Assembly (NCBI RefSeq): GCF_016888005.1
Contig: NZ_JAFDVE010000004.1
Span: forward strand, 1 to 64,000
Reading direction: 5' to 3'
DNA from: Phycicoccus sp. CSK15P-2
GTDB lineage: Bacteria; Actinomycetota; Actinomycetes; Actinomycetales; Dermatophilaceae
Length of the DNA stretch: 64,000 bases
Part shown: piece after piece, positions 35,845-45,355 of the stretch
Layout: every line of letters begins with the position of its first letter
How positions within the stretch are numbered: the first letter of the stretch is position 1
Notes under the pieces: generated by a model
What the model was told of the DNA's origin: nothing
The model's database searches: none
What the model saw: the letters and a program-made list of their open reading frames with translations, nothing else
Made by a program: the position numbers and the translations under genes

Positions 35845-36903
35845 TCAGCGGGGGTAGGCGCTGACCTCGGTGGCCTTGACACCGGCCCACACCGCGGCCC
35901 CGGGCCGCAGGCCCAGCGTGGCGACCGACCCGGCGGTGACCTCGGCGAGCAGCGCCGCGTCGGTGCCCTCGACGGCGAGCCGGACCCGGACGGTCTGTCC
36001 CACGAGCTCGACGCCGACCACCCGTGCGGGCCAGGCGTTGCGGGTCGAGCCGTGCGGCTCCTCGGGGTACAGCGCGACCGCGGAGGGCGCGAACGCGGCC
36101 CAGGTGGGCCCGGTGTGCTCGACCCCGCCGGTGACGACCGCCCCGAGCGGGGTGTCGAGCGTGTCGGGGCCGCTCGTCGTCCCGGGGTAGAGGTTGAGCC
36201 CGACGACGTGCGCGACGTACGGGTCGCGGGGGCGGGCGACGACCTCGGTCGGCGTGCCCTCCTGGACGACCCGGCCGTCCTCGACGAAGACGAGGTGGTC
36301 GGCGAGGGTCAGCGCGTCCAGGGGGTCGTGGGTCACCACGACGGTGACGCCCCCGTAGTCGCCCAGCCGGGAGGCCAGCGTGGCACGCACCTGCGGACGA
36401 GTGGCGGGGTCGAGGGCGGAGAGGGGCTCGTCGAGCAGGAGCAGACGCGGGTCGGTGGCGAGGGCCCGGGCCAGGGCCACCCGCTGGGCCTGCCCGTGCG
36501 ACAGGGCCGCCGGCCGGCGGTCGGCGAGGTCGTCGATGCCGAGGGCCTCGAGCTCGGCGTGGGCGCGCGCGGCGGCGGCCCGTCGCTCCTCCCCGCGGCT
36601 GCGCGGTCCGAAGGCGACGTTGCCGAGGGCGGTGAGGTGCGGGAACAGGAGGTGGTCGGCGGCGAGCAGGCCGACCTCTCGCTCCGCCGGGCCGAGCCGC
36701 CGGCGGTCGTCGGCCCAGGTGTGGCCGTCGACGCGGACATGGCCGCCGGCGAGCGGCAGCAGACCCGCGAGCGCGTGCAGCACGCTCGTCTTCCCGGCCC
36801 CGTTGGGGCCGAGGACGGCGGCCACGCGCCCGGGCTCGACGAGCAGCGGGACGTGGACGTCGAAGGCGCCGCGGGAGACCCGGACGTCGGCGTCGAGGCT
36901 CAT
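35845..36903 (-). CDS. modC: Molybdate ABC transporter ATP-binding protein
   Basis: ATPase of the molybdate importer, 352 residues. Walker A GPNGAGKTS near 32-40, signature LSHGQAQRVALARAL (His and Gln in place of the usual Gly-Gly), Walker B LLLDEPLSALD and the switch His in VVVTHDPLDALTL. The C-terminal 100 residues form a regulatory domain of the Mop/TOBE type (VVGVELVGQTVRVRLAVEG). ATGA overlap with modB. Confidence 0.9.
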   Translation of the reverse strand: MSLDADVRVSRGAFDVHVPLLVEPGRVAAVLGPNGAGKTSVLHALAGLLPLAGGHVRVDGHTWADDRRRLGPAEREVGLLAADHLLFPHLTALGNVAFGPRSRGEERRAAAARAHAELEALGIDDLADRRPAALSHGQAQRVALARALATDPRLLLLDEPLSALDPATRPQVRATLASRLGDYGGVTVVVTHDPLDALTLADHLVFVEDGRVVQEGTPTEVVARPRDPYVAHVVGLNLYPGTTSGPDTLDTPLGAVVTGGVEHTGPTWAAFAPSAVALYPEEPHGSTRNAWPARVVGVELVGQTVRVRLAVEGTDAALLAEVTAGSVATLGLRPGAAVWAGVKATEVSAYPR

Positions 36904-37727
36904 CGCATCCACCGCCCGCGGAGCAGCCCGAGGACGAGCACCGACACGGCGAGCATCGCGATGCTCAGCGCCAGCGCGGCCTGCGGGTCGCTCTGGAGGG
37001 CGACGTACACGGCCAGTGGCGCGGTCTGGGTGCGTCCGGCGAAGTTGCCCGCGAAGGTGATCGTCGCCCCGAACTCGCCGAGTGCCCTGGCCCACGCCAG
37101 TGCCGCGCCCGAGACGACCCCGGGGGCCGCGAGGGGCAGCGCCACCCGGGTGAAGGTGCGCAGCGGGGAGGCGCCGAGGGTCGCCGCGACGGCGTCGTAG
37201 CGGGCGTCGACCGCCCGCATCGCGCCCTCGACCGCGAGCACGTAGAACGGCAGCGAGACGAACACCTGCGCGAGCACGACGGCGCTCGGGGTGAAGGGGA
37301 GCGAGACGCCGAAGGCCTCGAGGACCGGACGGCCGACGAGCCCGCGCCGGCCGTAGGCCATGAGCAGCGCCACTCCGCCGACGACGGGCGGCAGGACGAC
37401 CGGGACGGTCATCACGGCCCGTAGCCACGTCGCGAGCCGTCCGTCCGCGCGGGCGAGCAGCCAGGCGAGCGGGGTGCCGAGGACGAAGCAGGCGAGGACC
37501 GTGACGACGGTGGTGAGCAGCGACAGGCGGATGGCCGGCCACACGACGGGTGCCGAGAGGTGCCGGCCGAGGTCGGCCCAGTCGGTGCGCAGCAGCAGCC
37601 CGAGCAGCGGGAGGACGACGAGCCCCACCGCTGCGACCGCCGGGACGACGAGGGCGGCCCGGGAGAGGGCCGGACGGCCGGCCGTCCGGCGCGTCGCCCG
37701 AGCGGATGCCGGGCCGGCGGTGCTCAC
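36900..37727 (-). CDS. modB: Molybdate ABC transporter permease
   Basis: Inner-membrane permease, 275 residues with five to six helices and the cytoplasmic EAA loop VAATLGASPLRTFTRVALPLAAPGVVSG followed by ARALGEFGATITFAGNFAGRTQT, a sequence typical of ModB/CysT-type proteins. Its start overlaps the modA stop and its stop overlaps the modC start, so the three are translated together. Confidence 0.93.
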   Translation of the reverse strand: MSTAGPASARATRRTAGRPALSRAALVVPAVAAVGLVVLPLLGLLLRTDWADLGRHLSAPVVWPAIRLSLLTTVVTVLACFVLGTPLAWLLARADGRLATWLRAVMTVPVVLPPVVGGVALLMAYGRRGLVGRPVLEAFGVSLPFTPSAVVLAQVFVSLPFYVLAVEGAMRAVDARYDAVAATLGASPLRTFTRVALPLAAPGVVSGAALAWARALGEFGATITFAGNFAGRTQTAPLAVYVALQSDPQAALALSIAMLAVSVLVLGLLRGRWMR

Positions 37728-38503
37728 GGCGCGAGGAAGCCGGCGGCGGTCAGCGCCTGCTCGCCCGCCGGGCTCGTGAGGAGGCCGGCGAAGGCGGTGA
37801 CCTCGGGACGGTCGGCCAGCCGGACGAGTGGGTACGTGAGGACGACGTTGTCGTCCGCCGGCACCTCGACCCCGCGCACGGCGTCGCCGGCGCCCACGAC
37901 GTCGGAGTGGTAGACGAGGGCGGCGTCGGCCTCGCCGAGGGTCACCTTCGTCAGGGTCGCCTTGACGTCGACCTCACGGGAGACGACGTGCGGGGTCACG
38001 CCGGCGCGGTGCAGCACCTCGTCGGCGGCCGCTCCGCAGGGGACGGACTGCGCGCAGAGGACGACGTCGAGGTCGGGGTCGGCGAGGTCCTCGACGGAGG
38101 CGACGTGACCGGGGTCGTCCGGTGGCGTCGCGATCTCGACGGTGTTCCGGGCGATCGGGGTCGTGTCGCCGCGGGCGTCGGCGGGCAGGAGGTCGAGGGC
38201 CGCCTCGCCGGCGCTGGCGTAGAGGTCGGCGGGCGCGCCTTCGGCGATCTGCTGCGCCAGCGTGGTGCTGGAGCCGAAGCCGAGCCTGACGGTGACCCCG
38301 GGGTGGTCCTGCTCGTACTGCTGCGCCAGGGCGGTCAGCGGCTCGGTGAGCGAGGCCGCCGCGAGCACGGTGACGGTGCCCGACTCCGGGCTGCCCGAGG
38401 CTCCGGGGCCGGCCGAGGTGTCGGCGGACGTGGCAGGGGAGCAGGCGGTGAGGGCCAGGGCGGCGCATCCGACGACGACGGCGGCGGCGGTGCGAGCCCT
38501 CAT
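37724..38503 (-). CDS. modA: Molybdate-binding lipoprotein
   Basis: Periplasmic-type binding protein anchored by a lipobox (LALTACSPA, Cys about 21), 259 residues. The oxyanion-binding fold is visible in VTVLAAASLTEPLTALAQQYEQ, LGFGSSTTLAQQIAEGAPADLYASA, and LVYHSDVVGAG. Its ATG overlaps the stop of the regulator gene upstream. Molybdate supply fits the molybdenum enzyme at 13.0 kb. Confidence 0.93.
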   Translation of the reverse strand: MRARTAAAVVVGCAALALTACSPATSADTSAGPGASGSPESGTVTVLAAASLTEPLTALAQQYEQDHPGVTVRLGFGSSTTLAQQIAEGAPADLYASAGEAALDLLPADARGDTTPIARNTVEIATPPDDPGHVASVEDLADPDLDVVLCAQSVPCGAAADEVLHRAGVTPHVVSREVDVKATLTKVTLGEADAALVYHSDVVGAGDAVRGVEVPADDNVVLTYPLVRLADRPEVTAFAGLLTSPAGEQALTAAGFLAP

Positions 38504-38895
38504 CGGGGCACCCCGACGACGACGTTCGTCGACTTGATGCTGGCGACCGCGACGGACCCGACCTCGAGCCCGAGGTCGCGGACGGCCTCGCTGGACATGA
38601 GCGAGACGATGCGGAAGGGCCCGCACTGGAGCTCGACCTGGGCCATGACGGTGTCGGTGAGCACGTTCGTGACGATGCCGCGCATCCGGTTGCGGGCCGA
38701 CTCGTCGGCCACGGTGCCGACCGGCGCGGGCCGGGCGACCTCCTGGGCGACGGCGGCGAGGTGTGCGCCCTCGACGACGAGGCGGCCGGCATCGTCGCGC
38801 GTGGCCGGAAGGCGGTCGGCGTCGACCATCCGGCGCACCGTGTCGTCCGAGACGCCGAGGAGCGTGGCCGCCTCGGAGATTCGCATCTGCGTCAT
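38500..38895 (-). CDS. HTH-Mop molybdate-responsive regulator
   Basis: 131 residues. An excisionase/MerR-type helix-turn-helix (MRISEAATLLGVSDDTVRRMVDADRL) is joined to a molybdopterin/TOBE domain of about 65 residues (RNRMRGIVTNVLTDTVMAQVELQCGPFRIVSLMSSEAV, ending KSTNVVVG). It is the first gene of the mod operon and probably senses molybdate to control it. TATTCT, a good -10, lies about 7 nt before the ATG, so the transcript may be leaderless; a second in-frame ATG is three codons in. Confidence 0.88.
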   Translation of the reverse strand: MTQMRISEAATLLGVSDDTVRRMVDADRLPATRDDAGRLVVEGAHLAAVAQEVARPAPVGTVADESARNRMRGIVTNVLTDTVMAQVELQCGPFRIVSLMSSEAVRDLGLEVGSVAVASIKSTNVVVGVPR

Positions 38896-38952
38896 GCATC
38901 AGAGAATAGCTCCGCACCTGCGGATGATTGGCGAGAGACTCCTCTCGCGGAT

Positions 38953-38993
38953 GTGTGTGGACACGCCGCGGAACCCTCGGCGTGTCCACACAC
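38953..38993 (-). terminator. 16-bp perfect hairpin between ung/SGNH operon and mod operon
   Basis: Arms 38953-38968 and 38978-38993 pair perfectly over 16 bp around a 9-nt loop. It lies 8 nt beyond the SGNH hydrolase stop and 58 nt upstream of the mod regulator start. A smaller hairpin (GCGAGAG 38931-38937 with CTCTCGC 38942-38948) sits beside it. Read on the minus strand, the loop begins AGGGTTC. Confidence 0.75.
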
Positions 38994-39000
38994 CTTCGGG

Positions 39001-39846
39001 TCAGACGTCGGGGAGGTGCTGGTCGCTCGGCACCTGCTCGGGGTCGCGGAAGTGCTGCAGCTCCGGGCGCTTGGGGGTGCGACCCGCACCCGACGACGTC
39101 CCGCGCAGGCGCCGCTCGACCCACGGGGCCGCGTGGGTGCGCACCCAGTCGACGTGGCCGCGCAGCTCGTCGCCGCGGCCCGCCCGGTCGCCCGGCGGCA
39201 GGGGCGTCGCCCAGTCGCGGGCCTCGGTGTCGTGGCCGAGCGCGCTGAGCGCCGCCAGCGAGACCCGGCGGTGGCCCTCGGTCGTCAGGTGGATGCGGTC
39301 CTCGGACCACATCCGCCAGTCCCGCAGGGATGCCATGCCCCAGAGGTTGAGGACGTGGCAGCCGTGGTCCTGGGCGATCGTGAAGAGGTTGGCCGAGTGC
39401 ACGGCGTGCCGTCCGCGCAGCGCCTTGAACAGGCCGGCGTCGCGGGTGTCGGTGGGGGTGGCGAGCAGGACGTCCGCGCCGGTGGACCGGATGCGGACGA
39501 CCGCCTCCTCGAGCCGCGACGCCAGGCCGTCGAGGTCGACCGACGGCCGCAGCAGGTCGTTGCCGCCGCCGACCATCGAGACGAGGTCCGGCGTCATCCG
39601 CATCGCGGCGTCCAGCTGCGGGCCCACGACGTCCGACAGCGTCCGGCCCCGGACGGCGAGGTTGGCGTAGCCGAACGGCAGGTGCTGGGCCTCGGCGAGC
39701 CGGTCGAGGTGCCCGGCGAGCCGGTCGGCCCATCCGACGTAGTGGTCGTCGCGCTCGGGGTCGTGGTCCGAGAGTCCTTCGGTGAACGAGTCGCCGATCG
39801 CCACGTAGCGCGTCCAGACGCGGTGCTCCTCGCGGCGGGGGGTCAC
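39001..39846 (-). CDS. SGNH/GDSL hydrolase
   Basis: Esterase/lipase-like hydrolase, 281 residues from a GTG overlapping the ung stop. The SGNH blocks are visible: Ser in [13 protein letters not shown], Gly in NLAVRGRTL, Asn in [12 protein letters not shown], and the Asp-x-x-His in [16 protein letters not shown]. No signal peptide, so intracellular or exported by another route. The C-terminal 60 residues ([27 protein letters not shown]) are an extension. Substrate unknown. Confidence 0.9.
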   Translation of the reverse strand: MTPRREEHRVWTRYVAIGDSFTEGLSDHDPERDDHYVGWADRLAGHLDRLAEAQHLPFGYANLAVRGRTLSDVVGPQLDAAMRMTPDLVSMVGGGNDLLRPSVDLDGLASRLEEAVVRIRSTGADVLLATPTDTRDAGLFKALRGRHAVHSANLFTIAQDHGCHVLNLWGMASLRDWRMWSEDRIHLTTEGHRRVSLAALSALGHDTEARDWATPLPPGDRAGRGDELRGHVDWVRTHAAPWVERRLRGTSSGAGRTPKRPELQHFRDPEQVPSDQHLPDV

Positions 39847-40541
39847 GGGAGACTCCAGTCGACGGGGTCGGCGCCGGCCTGGCGCAGCAGGGCGTCGGCG
39901 CGGGAGAAGGGGCGCGAGCCGAAGAAGCCGTTGTGCGCGGACAGCGGGCTCGGGTGGGCGGACTCGATGCACGGGATGCCGGTCAGGTGCGGCGCGAGCG
40001 AGCGGGCGTCGCGGCCCCACAGGACGGCGACGAGCGGACCGCCGCGCTCGACGAGCACCTGGATGGCGCGGCCCGTCACCTCCTCCCAGCCGCGGCCGCG
40101 GTGGCTCGCCGGCTTCCCGGGGCGGACGGTGAGGACGCGGTTGAGGAGGAGGACGCCCTGCTCGGCCCAGGGGGTGAGGTCGCCGGTGCTCGGCATCGGC
40201 AGGCCGAGGTCGTCCTGGAGCTCCTTGTAGATGTTGACCAGGCTCTTCGGGATGGGCCGGACGTCGGGCGCGACCGAGAACGACAACCCCATGGCATGCC
40301 CGGGGGTGGGGTAGGGGTCCTGGCCGACGACGAGGACGCGCACGGCGTCGAGGGGCTGCTGGAACGCCCGCAGCACGTGCAGACCCCCGGGCAGGTACCC
40401 GCGGCCGGCGGCGACCTCCTCGCGGAGGAACTCGCCGAGCCGGGTGACGGCCGGCTCGACGGGGGCGAGGGCCTCGGCCCAGCTCGGGTGGATGAGCTCG
40501 CGCAGCGGCTTCGCGGTGCTCGGAGCAGGCGGGGTCGACAT
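39843..40541 (-). CDS. ung: Uracil-DNA glycosylase
   Basis: Family 1 base-excision repair enzyme removing uracil from DNA, 232 residues. Motifs are the catalytic water-activating loop [64 protein letters not shown] and the minor-groove loop [20 protein letters not shown]. Start at ATG 40541; ATG and gene order suggest coupling with the SGNH hydrolase gene. Confidence 0.97.
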   Translation of the reverse strand: MSTPPAPSTAKPLRELIHPSWAEALAPVEPAVTRLGEFLREEVAAGRGYLPGGLHVLRAFQQPLDAVRVLVVGQDPYPTPGHAMGLSFSVAPDVRPIPKSLVNIYKELQDDLGLPMPSTGDLTPWAEQGVLLLNRVLTVRPGKPASHRGRGWEEVTGRAIQVLVERGGPLVAVLWGRDARSLAPHLTGIPCIESAHPSPLSAHNGFFGSRPFSRADALLRQAGADPVDWSLP

Positions 40542-40564
40542 CGGCCCCACCGTAGTACGGGCGG

Positions 40565-40918
40565 TCAGGCCAGGATGGCGCGGACGTCCTCGAGCCGGGA
40601 CGGGACGACCCGGAACCAGGCCCAGGTGCCGCGCTTCTCGCGCTCGAGCAGCCCGGCGTCGACGAGCACCTTGAGGTGGTGCGAGACCGTCGGCTGGGCC
40701 AGCCCGACGAGCGGGGTCAGGTCGCAGACGCAGGCCTCGCCGGCCTCGGTGGAGCGGATGGCGCTGAGCAGCCGCAGGCGGACGGGGTCGGCGACGGCCT
40801 TGAGCAGGGCCGCGCTCCGCTCGGCCTCCTCGGCGGTCAGCCCGCCGTCCGTGCCGATCCCACAGCACGGGGCGGTGGTCCCGGCCACCGGGCTCACGGG
40901 CGGCTCACGGGTCGACAT
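40565..40918 (-). CDS. arsR: ArsR-family arsenite-responsive repressor
   Basis: 117-residue winged-helix metalloregulator. The helix-turn-helix is [24 protein letters not shown]. Candidate arsenite ligands are Cys18-Cys19 near the N terminus and Cys63/Cys65 in EACVCDL; an N-terminal Cys pair plus a Cys at the start of the DNA-binding domain is the pattern of the Corynebacterium glutamicum ArsR type, unlike the E. coli CxCxxC alpha3 site. Divergent from arsI. Confidence 0.93.
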   Translation of the reverse strand: MSTREPPVSPVAGTTAPCCGIGTDGGLTAEEAERSAALLKAVADPVRLRLLSAIRSTEAGEACVCDLTPLVGLAQPTVSHHLKVLVDAGLLEREKRGTWAWFRVVPSRLEDVRAILA

Positions 40919-40952
40919 CGGCGGCTCCTCTCACTCATCGATCACCATCTAT

Positions 40953-41010
40953 ATTGACATGTGTCGATTTACCGTGGTTTCCTCGATGCAGCCCATCGAC
41001 GACCGTCGAT
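40953..41010. promoter_or_regulatory. Two candidate ArsR operators in the arsR-arsI gap
   Basis: ATTGACA (40953-40959) with TGTCGAT (40962-40968), six of seven pairs matching, and ATCGAC (40995-41000) with GTCGAT (41005-41010), perfect. Both lie in the 115-nt AT-richer divergent gap; the first includes a TTGACA hexamer, so binding there would block a promoter. Confidence 0.5.
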
Positions 41011-41033
41011 ACGATACGCACCGGAGGTGTCCC

Positions 41034-41537
41034 ATGACCACGCCGACCAGCCGCGTCCAGCTCGCCCTCAACGTCGCCGACCTCGAGGCGTCCGTCGCGT
41101 TCTACGCCGCGATGTTCGGCGTCGAGCCGCACAAACGCCGTCCCGGCTACGCCAACTTCGAGGTCGCCGAGCCGCCGCTCAAGCTCGTGCTCATCGAGAC
41201 GAGCGAGGCGACCCGCGGCTCCGGCACCGAGGGCGCCCTCAACCACCTCGGGGTCGAGGTCGGGTCCACCGACGACGTCGCCGCCGCTCGCGAGCGTTTC
41301 GCCGCCGCGGGGCTCGCCGCCTTCGACGAGAACGACACGACGTGCTGCTACGCCCTCCAGGACAAGGTCTGGGTCCACGACCCGGCCGGTGCCCCGTGGG
41401 AGGTCTACACCGTCAAGGACGACGATCCCTCCGAACCGCGCCCGGCCACGGCGAGCCTCGAGATCCTCGGCGACGGCGGGTGCTGCACTCCGGACGCCGG
41501 CCACGCGGCACGGACCGAGGAGGCGTGCTGCTCGTGA
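41034..41537 (+). CDS. arsI: ArsI/CadI-family C-As lyase
   Basis: Vicinal-oxygen-chelate dioxygenase, 167 residues, that breaks the C-As bond of trivalent organoarsenicals such as methylarsenite. Expected Fe ligands are Gln9, His71 and Glu123, and the substrate-binding vicinal pair is Cys104-Cys105 in NDTTCCYALQDKVWVHDP. The tail adds two further Cys pairs (GGCC and EACCS). CadI-annotated mycobacterial homologues share these features. CCGGAGG precedes the ATG. First gene of the arsI-aquaporin-arsC operon. Confidence 0.88.
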   Translation: MTTPTSRVQLALNVADLEASVAFYAAMFGVEPHKRRPGYANFEVAEPPLKLVLIETSEATRGSGTEGALNHLGVEVGSTDDVAAARERFAAAGLAAFDENDTTCCYALQDKVWVHDPAGAPWEVYTVKDDDPSEPRPATASLEILGDGGCCTPDAGHAARTEEACCS

Positions 41538-42238
41538 CGACACCGTGGCGGGCCCTGGCCGCCGAGGCGGTGGGGGCCACAGGGCTGCTCGCCGCCGTCG
41601 TCGGCTCCGGGGTGATGGCCACCCGGCTCACCGACGACGTCGGTGTCCAGCTGCTCGCCAACGCCGTCGCCTCCGTCGCCGCCCTCGGGGTGCTCGTCGC
41701 GTGCCTGGCCCCGGTCAGCGGAGCGCACTTCAACCCTGCGGTCTCCCTCGCCCAGGCGATCCGCGGCGACCTGCCGTGGCGCCATCTGTCCCCGTACGTC
41801 GTGGCCCAGGTGGCGGGTGGAGTGCTCGGCACGGTGCTCGCCAACCTCATGTACGACCTGCCGGCGGTCGCCGCCTCCACCACGGGCCGCGGCGGAGCCG
41901 GTCAGTGGCTGGGTGAGACCCTGGCCACGGCCGGCCTGCTCATGGTCGTCGGCTTCGTGGCCCGCGGCGGGCGGGAGAGGATGGCGCCCCTGCTCGTCGC
42001 CGGGTGGATCCTCGCCGCCTACTGGTTCACGTCCTCGACGTCCTTCGCCAACCCCGCCGTCACCGTCGCCCGTACCCTGTCCGACACCTTCGCCGGCATC
42101 GCCCCGGCCTCCGCACCCGGCTTCGTGCTCGCCCAGCTCGCCGGCGTCGCGGTCGGGCTGCCCCTGATGTCCCTCGTCGCCGCACCCCGTGCCACGACGA
42201 CCTTCGAGTCGCCCGAGACCCCGCAGGAGACCCCGTGA
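41534..42238 (+). CDS. MIP-family aquaglyceroporin (AqpS-like)
   Basis: Membrane channel of 234 residues with six helices and two half-helix NPA boxes (GAHFNPAVSLAQAI and SFANPAVTVARTL). The GTG start overlaps the arsI stop and the TGA overlaps the arsC GTG, so the three are coupled. In arsenic clusters lacking ArsB or Acr3, such channels are proposed to let arsenite leave down its gradient after arsenate reduction; that fits here, since no pump gene is seen. Confidence 0.88.
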   Translation: MTTPWRALAAEAVGATGLLAAVVGSGVMATRLTDDVGVQLLANAVASVAALGVLVACLAPVSGAHFNPAVSLAQAIRGDLPWRHLSPYVVAQVAGGVLGTVLANLMYDLPAVAASTTGRGGAGQWLGETLATAGLLMVVGFVARGGRERMAPLLVAGWILAAYWFTSSTSFANPAVTVARTLSDTFAGIAPASAPGFVLAQLAGVAVGLPLMSLVAAPRATTTFESPETPQETP

Positions 42239-42654
42239 GCACCGACCGCCCGTCCGTCCTCTTCGTCTGCGTGCACAACGCCGGCCGCTCCCAGATGGCC
42301 GCCGCCTACCTGGGTCACCTGTCCGGTGGTGCGGTCGAGGTCCGCTCGGCCGGCTCGGCGCCGGGCGACGCCGTCAACCCGGTCGCCGTCGCCGCGATGG
42401 CCGAGGAGGGCATCGACATCTCGGCCGAGCAGCCCAAGGTCCTCACGCCGGACGCTGTCGAGGCCTCCGACGTCGTCGTGACGATGGGCTGCGGCGACAC
42501 GTGCCCGTACTTCCCGGGCGTGCGCTACGAGGACTGGGTGCTCGACGACCCCGCGGGCCAGGGCATCGAGGTCGTCCGGCCGATCCGGGACGAGATCCGC
42601 GGCCGGGTGCTCACGCTGCTGGGCGAGCTCGGCGTCGAGCCCACCGGCGCCTGA
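42235..42654 (+). CDS. arsC: Arsenate reductase, low-molecular-weight phosphatase type
   Basis: 139-residue arsenate reductase. The P-loop is CVHNAGRSQMAAAY (nucleophile Cys about 13), with MGCGDTCPYFPGVRYEDWVLDDPAGQ carrying further cysteines and the general acid Asp. Actinobacterial enzymes of this form use mycothiol/mycoredoxin rather than glutaredoxin; whether this one is mycothiol- or thioredoxin-dependent cannot be settled here. Confidence 0.92.
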   Translation: MSTDRPSVLFVCVHNAGRSQMAAAYLGHLSGGAVEVRSAGSAPGDAVNPVAVAAMAEEGIDISAEQPKVLTPDAVEASDVVVTMGCGDTCPYFPGVRYEDWVLDDPAGQGIEVVRPIRDEIRGRVLTLLGELGVEPTGA

Positions 42655-42717
42655 CGTCCCGGCCCGCGCCGCCCGCCCCCGCGACCCCCGCGGACGCGGC
42701 CTCGGCAGACTGTGCCC

Positions 42718-43380
42718 GTGACCGCCACCCCGTACCGCCCCGTCGTCCTCTTCGACCTCGACGGCACGCTCGCCGACACCATCCCGCTGATCGTCGAGAG
42801 CTACCGGCACGCCTTCCGCACGGTGCTCGGCGAGGAGGTCGACGAGGCGCGCGCCCGGGCCTGGATCGGCCGCCCGCTCCTCGAGGCGCTGCTCGAGGAG
42901 AGCCCCGAGCACGGCCACGCGCTCGAGGCCGCCTACCGGGAGTGGAACCTCGCGAACACCGCGCGCCTCATCCGCCGGTACGAGGGCGTGCCCCAGCTGC
43001 TCGCCGACCTGGCCGCCGCCGGGGTGCGGACGGCCGTCGCCACGAGCAAGCGCCGCGACACCGCGCGGCTCGCGCTCGCCGGTGTGGGGGTCGAGGGGAT
43101 GGTCGACGTCGTCGCCGCGCTCGAGGACACCGACCGGCACAAGCCCGACCCGGCACCCCTCCTGCACGCCGCCGCGGCCCTCGGCGTGGCACCGGCGGAG
43201 TGCGTCTACGTGGGGGACGCCGTCGTCGACGTCCGGGCCGCCCGGGCCGCCGGGATGGTCTCCGTCGCCGTCACGTGGGGTGCCGGTGAGCGGGACGCGC
43301 TCGCCGCCGTGGAACCCGACGCGGTCGTCGACGACGTGCCCGCCCTCGCAGACCTCCTCCTCGCCCGCGTCCGCTCCTAG
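42718..43380 (+). CDS. HAD-superfamily phosphatase (PpaX/Gph-like)
   Basis: About 220 residues. HAD motifs: I VVLFDLDGTLADT, II VATSKRRDT, III KPDPAPLLHAA, IV YVGDAVVDVRAARAAGM. The cap domain is helical, of subclass C1 as in phosphoglycolate phosphatases and pyrophosphatase PpaX. Two in-frame GTG starts, 42712 and 42718, are possible and neither has a clear ribosome site. Substrate not determined. Confidence 0.88.
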   Translation: MTATPYRPVVLFDLDGTLADTIPLIVESYRHAFRTVLGEEVDEARARAWIGRPLLEALLEESPEHGHALEAAYREWNLANTARLIRRYEGVPQLLADLAAAGVRTAVATSKRRDTARLALAGVGVEGMVDVVAALEDTDRHKPDPAPLLHAAAALGVAPAECVYVGDAVVDVRAARAAGMVSVAVTWGAGERDALAAVEPDAVVDDVPALADLLLARVRS

Positions 43381-43389
43381 ACTCCGCTC

Positions 43390-44757
<1,368 letters not shown>

Positions 44758-44843
44758 TCCGGAGCTGAGGCTGATGAGACATGTGTGACTTGTGAGTCGG
44801 CTCGGGCGGCACCTGTCCAGTCGACACGCGGAAGAGTCGCCGA

Positions 44844-44869
44844 GCCGAATGACAGCCCTGTCATTCGGC
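44844..44869. promoter_or_regulatory. 26-bp palindrome upstream of the DUF3263 gene
   Basis: Two perfect 12-bp arms (44844-44855 and 44858-44869) separated by 2 nt, 54 nt before the DUF3263 GTG. The short centre makes a protein operator or cruciform more likely than a terminator. Confidence 0.55.
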
Positions 44870-44923
44870 GGCTACAGTGGGGCCCGCCGCAGCACCACCA
44901 CATCGAAGGGTCGAGTACTTACC

Positions 44924-45217
44924 GTGAGCGCCGCGTCCGATCAGGTCACCACCGCCGTCGGCTCCCCGGAGCTGTCCGAGCGGGACCGAGAGATCCTCGC
45001 GTTCGAGCGGCAGTGGTGGAAGTACGCCGGGTCCAAGGAGACCGCCATCAAGGAGCTCTTCGACATGAGCTCCACGCGGTACTACCAGGTCCTCAACGCA
45101 CTCATCGACAACCCGGTGGCGCTCGCGCACGACCCCATGCTCGTCAAGCGGCTGCGCCGCCTGCGGGCCAGCCGCCAGCGGGCCCGGTCGGCCCGCCGCC
45201 TCGGCATGGAGCCCTGA
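44924..45217 (+). CDS. DUF3263 protein with helix-turn-helix
   Basis: 97 residues from a GTG. The core LSERDREILAFERQWWKYAGSKETAIKELFDMSSTRYYQVLNALIDNP is the DUF3263 domain, an actinobacterial family with a predicted HTH. The C terminus is Arg rich (KRLRRLRASRQRARSARRLG), suitable for nucleic-acid contact. An upstream ATG at 44849 is in frame but would run through the 26-bp palindrome, so the GTG is preferred. Function unknown. Confidence 0.85.
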   Translation: MSAASDQVTTAVGSPELSERDREILAFERQWWKYAGSKETAIKELFDMSSTRYYQVLNALIDNPVALAHDPMLVKRLRRLRASRQRARSARRLGMEP

Positions 45218-45241
45218 GCCCGCCGCAGGCCACCGACCAGT

Positions 45242-45275
45242 GACGCCCGTCCGTGAGGGAAGCCGGACGGGCGTC
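45242..45275 (+). terminator. Terminator after the DUF3263 gene
   Basis: Perfect 11-bp arms at 45242-45252 and 45265-45275 with a 12-nt loop, followed by TCTGTGT. Confidence 0.8.
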
Positions 45276-45304
45276 TCTGTGTCCACGGCGTTTCCGCCCG
45301 CATC

Positions 45305-45355
45305 CGGTTCGAGGTGATGTTCGACCTCGAGAAGGTCGAACATCACCTCGAACCG
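45305..45355. repeat. Perfect 23-bp inverted repeat
   Basis: Arms 45305-45327 and 45333-45355 are exact reverse complements over 23 bp with a 5-nt loop (CGAGA). It lies 30 nt beyond an already complete terminator, so termination alone does not explain it. Confidence 0.8.

Noticed and set aside
38953..38993. tRNA or small mobile-element end at the 16-bp hairpin
   Set aside because: No cloverleaf, no anticodon arm, no target duplication; a terminator fits its position.
44758..44923. Small RNA or riboswitch upstream of the DUF3263 gene
   Set aside because: Apart from the palindrome no multi-helix fold or known riboswitch core is visible.
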